Positions 58,437-64,000 of a DNA stretch of 64,000 nucleotides are shown here, piece after piece. Source of the DNA: Clostridiaceae bacterium (GTDB lineage Bacteria > Bacillota > Clostridia > Lachnospirales > Lachnospiraceae); the NCBI GenBank assembly GCA_910575435.1, contig CAJTGI010000002.1, positions 124,001 through 188,000 on the forward strand. The letters are read 5' to 3'. Position numbers and translations under genes: made by a program. The notes under the pieces were generated by a model that saw only the letters and a program-made list of their open reading frames with translations, was not told the origin of the DNA and did no database searches. Every line of letters begins with the position of its first letter. Positions within the stretch are counted from its first letter, which is position 1.

Positions 58437-59918
58437 ATGTCACAGGGGTTCAATGAAGATACGCAAAGATGGAGAAGGTATGAGTTTCTGTTTAACGGGA
58501 CGTCAGATATGATTTTTTATTTTTCCCAGGACGGTTCCGTGGACGAGTGCAATCAGAGCGTATATGAGCAGTTGGGATTCGAGCCGGGAGAATCTATGAA
58601 TTTGCAGGATATTTTCCGGACGGAAATCGAATTGACGGATATGGGATTGATGTTTCCTGACTCTGCCATTACTGGATATTATGATACGGTTGTATATCGG
58701 AAGAACCAGACTTGTTTTCCTGTCCAGATACATATGGCACTCTTAGAGCCGGAGGAGACTGGGAGTTATGGAATATGCCGGGCGATTAGCGTCATTGCGG
58801 AGGTGGAGGCAATGCGCCAGATGGCTTCCGCTAAGAAAGAGGTGGAGGAGGCTCACAAGGAGAGAAACGAGATGGTGGCCAATGTGACCCACGAATTGCG
58901 CACGCCGGTGAATGGGGTGCTGGGGCTGGCCCAGACGCTGCAGGATACGGAATTGTCCGAGGAGCAGCGGGATACGGTGGATCTGATTATTCGCTGCTGT
59001 GGCAATATGAATAAGATCATCAATAATATTTTGGACTTTTCCAAATTGCAGGCTGGGAAATTTACCATTGAAAACAGGGAATTTAGCTTTCACAAGATGA
59101 TGGATGAAGTGGTGAAGATGAATTTGCCTGCAATCGAGGAGAAAGGGCTGAAATTGCTGTGCAATGTGTCTTCTGATATTCCTGACAGGATGATCGGGGA
59201 TGGACTTCGGATTACCCAGGTATTGAACAATCTTCTGTCAAATGCTACCAAGTTTACTTCCGTGGGACAGATTGTGGTCAACGTGATTCTGAACTTGGAT
59301 TTTGAGGATGAGATGGAGATATTTTTCGTGGTCATTGATTCCGGCATTGGCATTTCCGATGGCGAGAAGGATAAGCTGTTCAAGGACTTTTCCCAGGTGG
59401 ATGCCTCTATTAGCAGGAAATACGGGGGCACGGGCTTGGGACTAAGCATAGTAAAGCAGCTGGTTCAGATGATGGGTGGCGATGTGAATGTGGAGAGCGA
59501 GAAGGGGAAGGGCAGCACCTTTTCCTTCTCTGTCCGCACGAAGAAGGTGGCGAATCAGGAACAGGCGGAGGAACAGCCTAAAAACCTAGCCTTCCATCTG
59601 GTGTCTGCCTCTGAGGAACATCTCGGGGATGTGAATGCCGGAGAGTTGTATCGGCTGGGTTCTGAAGAGAATCTTCGGGAGATTAGGGCCAACCTGGAGA
59701 GGCTGGTTCTGTGCATTGAGATGGAAAACTGGGAGAAGGCAAATAGCTTTGCGGAGAGCGTGAAGCAGCTGGTGGCAGATGACCCTGCGGATTTGAAGCG
59801 GAAAGCGTTTCGCTTGCAGATGACTTTGCGCAAGGGGGATCATGATTCCGCTCTCAAGGAGTATGAGAATTTAAAGAAATCATTGATCGAAAAGGATTTT
59901 GCGGCGGCGGTCAACTGA
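58437..59918 (+). CDS. PAS-domain histidine kinase with degenerate C-terminal HPt domain
   Basis: 493 residues, soluble. PAS domain at about 15-125 (YEFLFNGTSDMIFYFSQDGS), HisKA with NVTHELRTPVNGVLGL (His near 154), HATPase with LSNATKF (N-box), DSGIGIS (G1) and GGTGLGLSIVKQL (G2). There is no receiver domain. The last 80 residues look like an HPt four-helix bundle (NWEKANSFAESVKQL, KAFRLQMTLRKGDHDSALKEY), but the phosphoacceptor His of the AHxLKG motif is Glu (codon 59754-59756). GGGGAGG precedes the ATG. It is probably the input kinase for the HD-GYP regulator downstream. Confidence 0.9.
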   Translation: MSQGFNEDTQRWRRYEFLFNGTSDMIFYFSQDGSVDECNQSVYEQLGFEPGESMNLQDIFRTEIELTDMGLMFPDSAITGYYDTVVYRKNQTCFPVQIHMALLEPEETGSYGICRAISVIAEVEAMRQMASAKKEVEEAHKERNEMVANVTHELRTPVNGVLGLAQTLQDTELSEEQRDTVDLIIRCCGNMNKIINNILDFSKLQAGKFTIENREFSFHKMMDEVVKMNLPAIEEKGLKLLCNVSSDIPDRMIGDGLRITQVLNNLLSNATKFTSVGQIVVNVILNLDFEDEMEIFFVVIDSGIGISDGEKDKLFKDFSQVDASISRKYGGTGLGLSIVKQLVQMMGGDVNVESEKGKGSTFSFSVRTKKVANQEQAEEQPKNLAFHLVSASEEHLGDVNAGELYRLGSEENLREIRANLERLVLCIEMENWEKANSFAESVKQLVADDPADLKRKAFRLQMTLRKGDHDSALKEYENLKKSLIEKDFAAAVN

Positions 59919-59938
59919 TCTAGAAGGAGGTGGGGCAC

Positions 59939-61024
59939 ATGCATGAGATGGATTTTAAGGGCAATTCAAATATTCTGATTGTGGATGATGTGTCTGCCAA
60001 TCTGGTTCTTTTGTCGGAGATGATTCGCGAATTGGGGTATGTCCCCCGCCCGGTCACCAGTGTGAGGAATGCCCAGGCGGCCATCGAGAAGAAGATGCCC
60101 AACCTGATTCTTTTAGACATTTCCATGCCGGAAATCAATGGGTTTGAATACTGCGCCATGCTGAAAGCGGATGTGAAGACTAGGGAGGTTCCCATTATCT
60201 TTATCTCGGCGCTGGATAGCCTGGAAGACAAGGTGAAGGGATTTCAGCTGGGGGCGGTGGATTATATCTCAAAGCCTTTTGAGAAAGAGGAGGTGCGGGT
60301 GCGCATTTCCACCCACTTGAAAATATACCAGCTGCAGCAGGAATTGGAATCATATAATAGCAGGCTGCATAAGATGATAAACGACCAGATTCACTTGGTG
60401 GAAGAGGAGCAGAAGAATATCCTCAATGCCATGGCCAGCCTGGTGGAGAAGAAGGAGGATGCCTCGGAAAGCCATCTGGAGATGGTAGGTGAAAATTGCA
60501 GGCTGCTTTCCATTAGCTTGCAGTTCTCGCCCAAGTACGAGAAAGAAATCACCGCTTCCTTTATCGATGAGATCGAGGTGGCATCCCGGCTTCATGACGT
60601 GGGATTCATTTCCATCAGCGATGCGGTGCAGTATAAGTCTACGGAACTTCTTCCGGAGGAGTGGGAGGAAATTCAGAAGCATCCGGAGATTGGCGCTTCC
60701 TATCTGGAGGAGATTTATGAGAAGAGCGCCAAGAATGCCTTCATGAAAATGGCTATCGATATCGCCAGATACCATCATGAAAACTGGGATGGAAGCGGGT
60801 ATCCCAGGGGGCTTAAGGGGGAGGAGATTCCTCTTGCCGCACGGATATTCAAGGTGATAGACTGTTATGACTCCCTGAATAGGGACCGGTGCTACCGCGG
60901 CGCATTTTCTCTGGAGGAGAGTTTGGAAATTATGGAGAGGGAGGATGGCGTGCAGTTCGATCCTTCCATTATGGAGATTTTCCGCAAGGTGCAGAAGCAG
61001 CTGCGGTGTGAAAATAACATATAA
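59939..61024 (+). CDS. Response regulator with HD-GYP-type c-di-GMP phosphodiesterase domain
   Basis: 361 residues. Receiver domain 10-130: ILIVDDVSANLVLL (acidic pocket), phosphorylation Asp in LILLDISMPEINGFE, Lys in ISKPFEKEE. A coiled linker follows, then an HD-GYP domain (about 165-350): ASRLHDVGFISI, RYHHENWDGSGYPRGL, ARIFKVIDCYDSL. The usual HDxGK is HDVGF, so the Lys is replaced by Phe; the GYP motif and the other His ligands remain. AGGAGG lies 8 bases before the ATG at 59939. It should cut c-di-GMP when phosphorylated by the adjacent kinase; activity needs a test. Confidence 0.9.
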   Translation: MHEMDFKGNSNILIVDDVSANLVLLSEMIRELGYVPRPVTSVRNAQAAIEKKMPNLILLDISMPEINGFEYCAMLKADVKTREVPIIFISALDSLEDKVKGFQLGAVDYISKPFEKEEVRVRISTHLKIYQLQQELESYNSRLHKMINDQIHLVEEEQKNILNAMASLVEKKEDASESHLEMVGENCRLLSISLQFSPKYEKEITASFIDEIEVASRLHDVGFISISDAVQYKSTELLPEEWEEIQKHPEIGASYLEEIYEKSAKNAFMKMAIDIARYHHENWDGSGYPRGLKGEEIPLAARIFKVIDCYDSLNRDRCYRGAFSLEESLEIMEREDGVQFDPSIMEIFRKVQKQLRCENNI

Positions 61025-61025
61025 A

Positions 61026-61221
61026 ATGTTACTATTCACAGTCGATTTCCGAAAAATGCAGAATCGTTGTGCTTGCACATAAGATTCTGATATTTATTCG
61101 GAAATCAGATGTGAAAGCTGTTCATTCCTTTATAACATAGACAGAGCCGCAAAGCGGCGACCGATGCCGTCAGGCAGCGGGTCTATCGCATAAAGGAATG
61201 AATGGCTGTGAATAGTAACAT
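61026..61221. repeat. Nested palindromic repeat region with 16-base terminal inverted repeats
   Basis: Outer ends are perfect inverted repeats (61026-61041 and 61206-61221). Inside are GATTTCCG/CGGAAATC (61044-61051, 61099-61106) enclosing CAGAATC/GATTCTG, and a second unit 61121-61202 with perfect 13-base arms plus ATAGAC/GTCTAT enclosing two small hairpins (GCCGC-AAA-GCGGC and a GCC-GTCA-GGC stem). It occupies the whole gap between the HD-GYP and HPt genes and has the look of a mobile palindromic element or a structured RNA. No T-run. Confidence 0.7.
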
Positions 61222-61252
61222 GTTACAATTTATTGATAAGGAGGGTGCTGTT

Positions 61253-62725
61253 TTGGATCCCATGACAGAGTTGTTTTATGATGAGAGCAATACGATTCTT
61301 CAAGAACTGCGGAAGGGAATGGTGACATGCAAGGGAATGCCTGTCTATGGGCAGGACATTGTGCAGAGCGTTTTTCGCTGCGTGCATACGCTGAAGGCCA
61401 GTTCTACCATGATGATGTTCGAGAATCTCTCGCAACTTAGCAAGTCGCTGGAGCAGATGCTTTTCTGCTTCCGCGGGGAGGGAAAGGAGATTGCGGAGAC
61501 CCAGAGGTTTGATGACATCTTAGTCTCCTACGTGGATTTTTTTGAGAGGGAGACCGACCAGCTCACCCTAGGCAAGACGCCGGAGGAACGGGCGGATGAT
61601 TTGGCGGAAAAAATCAAGGCTTATACCGAGGAATTGACTGGGAGCATGGAGGAGGATGAAATAGAAGCCTACCGACAGCATTATTCTACCCAGCCAAAAC
61701 GGCAGATTTATTATATTGCCGGGGATACCGAGGGGGATGGGGCGGAGACGTCCAGCGAGCCTGAAAAGGGGAAGAAGGAGGATGCTATTCAGATGGCGGC
61801 AGAGCCGGACAAGGAGGATGGCATCCGGGCAGAGAAGAAAGAGGAGGACGATGGGTCGCATGCGTCCCAAAAGGTTCCTGCCTGCGAATCTGGCACCGCT
61901 GGAAGCGCGTCGGATGACAAGGCTCCATGCGCTGCGAAAGAGCAAGAGAATTCTATGGCGACTTTTGGAAAGGGCTCGGACAATTCGCCTAAGAGATATG
62001 TCATTTCGGAAAATAAGCGGGAGATGCTTTTCAGGGGCATAAGGAATCTCCAGCGGATGGTCAACAGCCTGGAGTATTCTGTCACAGAGGAAGGAACTGG
62101 GGAAATTACGCTGGAACAGTTAGAAAAACTGCGTGACATTGAGAGGGATCTGGTTCAGGTGAAGAAATATCTTACCAAGGCAGATTTTGTTCCCGTTGCC
62201 AAAAAGATGGAAATTGTGGTAGAAGAGATGTCCATGAAGTTGGGAAAGCGGGTCCGCTTGCTGGTGAAAGGGGAGCATACGCCTATAGACTTTGAAATGC
62301 GGGAGAAGATATCTAATGCGCTGATTCATATTATACGAAACGCCATGGATCACGGCATAGAGGATATGGATGAGCGGGAGCGCATGGGAAAGGCGCCAGT
62401 GGGGCTGATCAAGTTGAAATTTGCCATAGAGAATGGTGCGCTTAGAATCAGCGTAAAGGATGATGGCAGGGGGATTGATACCAATGCTATCTTGAGGAAG
62501 GCCGAGGAGCAGGGAATGCTTGAGAAACCTGCGTCTGAATATACTAGGGATGAGGCATATGCCCTGATGCTGAAAAGCGGCGTGACAACTACGGAGATTC
62601 CCAACGACTATTCCGGTCGGGGGGTAGGGATGGACGTGATCGCCCATACAGTGGAAGAACTGGGGGGCAAATTAAAAATTACCAGCCAATTCGACGAGGG
62701 GACGACAATAACGATGAAGTTTTAG
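61253..62725 (+). CDS. HPt/CheA-like histidine kinase
   Basis: 490 residues. N-terminal HPt domain with the phosphoacceptor His in CVHTLKASSTMMMF (about residue 45), a long acidic low-complexity linker (about 150-260), a dimerisation region, then a CheA-type ATPase: LIHIIRNAMDHGIEDMDERE (N-box), DDGRGIDTNAILRKA (G1), SGVTTTEIPNDYSGRGVGMD (F/G2), GGKLKITSQFDEGTTITM. There is no CheW-like domain, so it is not a chemotaxis-array kinase. The TTG at 61253 is the best start (AAGGAGG, 8 bases upstream); the ATG at 61202 lies inside the repeat region. It is the third signalling gene of the operon. Confidence 0.85.
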   Translation: MDPMTELFYDESNTILQELRKGMVTCKGMPVYGQDIVQSVFRCVHTLKASSTMMMFENLSQLSKSLEQMLFCFRGEGKEIAETQRFDDILVSYVDFFERETDQLTLGKTPEERADDLAEKIKAYTEELTGSMEEDEIEAYRQHYSTQPKRQIYYIAGDTEGDGAETSSEPEKGKKEDAIQMAAEPDKEDGIRAEKKEEDDGSHASQKVPACESGTAGSASDDKAPCAAKEQENSMATFGKGSDNSPKRYVISENKREMLFRGIRNLQRMVNSLEYSVTEEGTGEITLEQLEKLRDIERDLVQVKKYLTKADFVPVAKKMEIVVEEMSMKLGKRVRLLVKGEHTPIDFEMREKISNALIHIIRNAMDHGIEDMDERERMGKAPVGLIKLKFAIENGALRISVKDDGRGIDTNAILRKAEEQGMLEKPASEYTRDEAYALMLKSGVTTTEIPNDYSGRGVGMDVIAHTVEELGGKLKITSQFDEGTTITMKF

Positions 62726-62755
62726 ATGGTTTTGCATAGCAATGATGGCAAACAA

Positions 62756-62782
62756 AAAGGGATGATATTTCATCATCCCTTT
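62756..62782. terminator. Bidirectional terminator between the HPt kinase and veg
   Basis: AAAGGGATGAT (62756-62766) pairs with ATCATCCCTTT (62772-62782), loop ATTTC, with an A-run on the left that gives a T-run for the minus strand. Confidence 0.85.
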
Positions 62783-62827
62783 CTGCTTGAGGAAAATCCC
62801 CTTGTATATATGATTTTTACATGGAAA

Positions 62828-63067
62828 TCAAATTAACTGCATCTGCACATCCTTTGTCAGGACATCTGTATAACTGAAAGATATCTTCTGGGTAGTATCA
62901 TCTACCTCGTTGTCAATCTCTACAAGGAATATGCTCGGATAGGTCTCACGAATCACACCTTCCGAAATATCAATCTTGTGTCTGCCGCGATTGGCACGTA
63001 TCTTCACACGGTTTCCAATGTTTTTATCTACGGAAAGTTTTACTTTTTTTATTTCTGACTGACTCAT
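62828..63067 (-). CDS. veg: Veg family protein
   Basis: 79 residues, the whole protein being one small beta-barrel-like Veg domain: KKVKLSVDKNIGNRVKIRAN at the start, RGRHKIDISEGVIRETYPSI (conserved ETYPS/F) and SFSYTDVLTKDVQMQL at the end. In Bacillus subtilis Veg stimulates biofilm formation by acting on the SinR pathway; the role in Clostridia is not settled. A consensus promoter lies upstream on the minus strand. Confidence 0.9.
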   Translation of the reverse strand: MSQSEIKKVKLSVDKNIGNRVKIRANRGRHKIDISEGVIRETYPSIFLVEIDNEVDDTTQKISFSYTDVLTKDVQMQLI

Positions 63068-63110
63068 GCTTTACCTATACCTTTCTTGACTCTCATTGTC
63101 ATCTTGCTAT

Positions 63111-63139
63111 ATATTAACACTTTTTTATGGATTCGTCAA
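63111..63139 (-). promoter_or_regulatory. Promoter of veg
   Basis: On the minus strand TTGACG (63134-63139), a 17-base spacer and TAATAT (63111-63116). The rest of the spacer up to 63441 is AT-rich, with a loosely symmetric pair TTGCACAAT / ATTGTGCAA (about 63220 and 63295) and no gene. Confidence 0.7.
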
Positions 63140-63441
63140 TTTTGTGACAAAAATTTTTGTAAAAAATATAGAAATAGCGCATAAACTTTTACAAAATTTA
63201 TTAAAAATAATATGCTTATTGCACAATGCTATGCGTTAAAATCTTTTTGGAAATAATATATAGGGTAATGATGCACAAAAACTTAAAGAAGCATATTGTG
63301 CAAATTGTACAAAATGCGAAAGTTGGACAAAAATACAAGATATAGGGGATGAATAAAAATTAAAAAACTATATTTTGATGAGGAATGCAAAACGGGGGAG
63401 AGTATGGTACAATAAAGCCATATATGTCAGGAGGATTGGCT

Positions 63442-64000
63442 ATGAAATATGATGTGATAATTGTTGGGGCTGGCCCCGGAGGGATTTTTGCTGCTTACGA
63501 ATTGATGCAGTCGGATAAAGGCTTGAAAGTGGCGGTGTTTGAGGGTGGCCATATGCTGGAGCAGAGGAAATGTCCAATCGACGGAGAGAAGGTAAAGAGT
63601 TGTGTCGGATGCAAAAGCTGTTCTATTATGAATGGCTTTGGAGGGGCGGGGGCCTTTTCTGATGGCAAATACAATATGACCAATCAGTTTGGAGGCACCC
63701 TGCATGAATATATTGGCAAGGAAAAGGCTATGAATTTAATGCAGTATGTAGATTCCCTGAATTTGAAGTTTGGCGGGGAGGGAACCAAACTGTATTCCAC
63801 CGCCAATACGGAGATTAAAAAGCTGTGCTTGCAGAATGGGCTCCATCTGCTGGATGCATCAGTGCGCCATCTGGGCACAGATGTCAATTACATTGTATTA
63901 GAAAATATATACGCTTATTTAAAGCAGGACGTTGACTTTTATTTTGACACTTTTGTGGAGTCTGTCCGGGCAGAGGAGGGCGGCTATGTCATTTCTGCCG
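63442..64000 (+). CDS. FAD-dependent oxidoreductase, N-terminal part (cut by window edge)
   Basis: The first 186 residues of a flavoprotein whose frame is still open at base 64000. The FAD-binding Rossmann motif is IVGAGPGGIFAAYEL (residues 6-20). A cysteine cluster follows (KCPIDGEKVKSCVGCKSCSI) and then NGFGGAGAFSDGKYN, the pattern of the NAD(P)/FAD-dependent dehydrogenases of about 460 residues common in Clostridia. The cysteines may bind a metal or be redox active; the substrate is unknown. CAGGAGG lies 9 bases before the ATG, with TACAAT near 63410 as a likely -10 box. Confidence 0.88.
   Translation, partial: MKYDVIIVGAGPGGIFAAYELMQSDKGLKVAVFEGGHMLEQRKCPIDGEKVKSCVGCKSCSIMNGFGGAGAFSDGKYNMTNQFGGTLHEYIGKEKAMNLMQYVDSLNLKFGGEGTKLYSTANTEIKKLCLQNGLHLLDASVRHLGTDVNYIVLENIYAYLKQDVDFYFDTFVESVRAEEGGYVISA

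Noticed and set aside
61146-61190. c-di-GMP-I (GEMM) riboswitch
   Set aside because: Only the GCAAAGC and GGCAGCGGGT fragments resemble it; the first helix with its GGGCAAACC-type strand and the tetraloop receptor are missing.
1-64000. tRNA, rRNA, CRISPR arrays, phage or IS transposase genes
   Set aside because: None could be supported by eye in either strand; the only transposase-related item is the Rpn-type nuclease pseudogene, which is not an IS element.

Overview
The window reads as chromosomal DNA of an anaerobic, spore-forming member of the Bacillota, most likely Lachnospiraceae (Clostridia). The reasons are strong AGGAGG-type ribosome binding sites, consensus sigma-A promoters, a T-box leader, cotJ spore-coat genes, a Veg protein, the era/recO/glyS neighbourhood, M16C peptidase and secreted GH5 enzymes with lysine-rich Ig-like domains. 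No rRNA, tRNA, CRISPR array, complete insertion sequence or prophage was seen. Both ends cut genes: a sensor kinase on the left and an FAD-dependent oxidoreductase on the right.

Layout. 1-5.4 kb: kinase tail, a DEDDh exonuclease, then an AT-rich stretch of gene debris (nucleotidyltransferase with a truncated HEPN partner, a split Rpn-type nuclease interrupted by a palindromic mini-element, remnants of YhcG, VOC and GNAT genes). 5.4-7.8 kb: MerR regulator plus ABC exporter. 7.8-14.5 kb: tryptophan operon trpE-trpGD-trpC-trpB-trpA behind a T-box with a UGG specifier; trpF is absent. 14.6-16.9 kb: secreted BspA-like leucine-rich protein. 17-22.9 kb: three c-di-GMP genes (active cyclase, degenerate GGDEF-EAL protein, active EAL phosphodiesterase). 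23-28.4 kb: class II aldolase, rhamnulokinase-like kinase, M16C peptidase. 28.5-33.8 kb: era, a YqzL-like small protein, recO, an uncharacterised three-gene cassette with its own promoter, and glyS. 34-40.7 kb: two tandem paralogous GH5 enzymes and a secreted protein with two aromatic-rich modules. 40.7-47.2 kb: MazF-like protein with an internal helical insert, a sodium/solute symporter, a GGDEF cyclase paired with a DHH phosphoesterase, and a DUF4143 ATPase. 47.2-51.3 kb: cotJC and a cotJA-cotJB fusion on the minus strand, then a GntR-ABC transporter operon. 51.3-57.8 kb: GT2 glycosyltransferase, a surface-protein/broken-protease pair, a cysteine-synthase-like enzyme, UDP-galactopyranose mutase, lrgAB. 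57.9-64 kb: SEC-C protein, a signalling operon (PAS kinase, HD-GYP response regulator, HPt/CheA-like kinase), veg, and the FAD enzyme.

Themes. Signalling by c-di-GMP is dense: two cyclases, one EAL enzyme, one degenerate dual-domain protein, one HD-GYP regulator and a DHH enzyme that could clear linear dinucleotides. Plant-polysaccharide use is suggested by the GH5 pair, the candidate binding-module protein and the rhamnose/fucose-type kinase and aldolase. Two secreted-protein genes about 24 kb apart share a TTAAGAATT box, hinting at common control. Several intergenic regions carry palindromic repeats that look like dispersed elements: hairpins with 7-base loops at three loci, a 16-base repeat present three times, and a duplicated promoter cassette. 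The best candidates for something undescribed are the three-gene cassette between recO and glyS, the repeated aromatic modules at 39.1 kb, and the structured repeat region at 61.0-61.2 kb.
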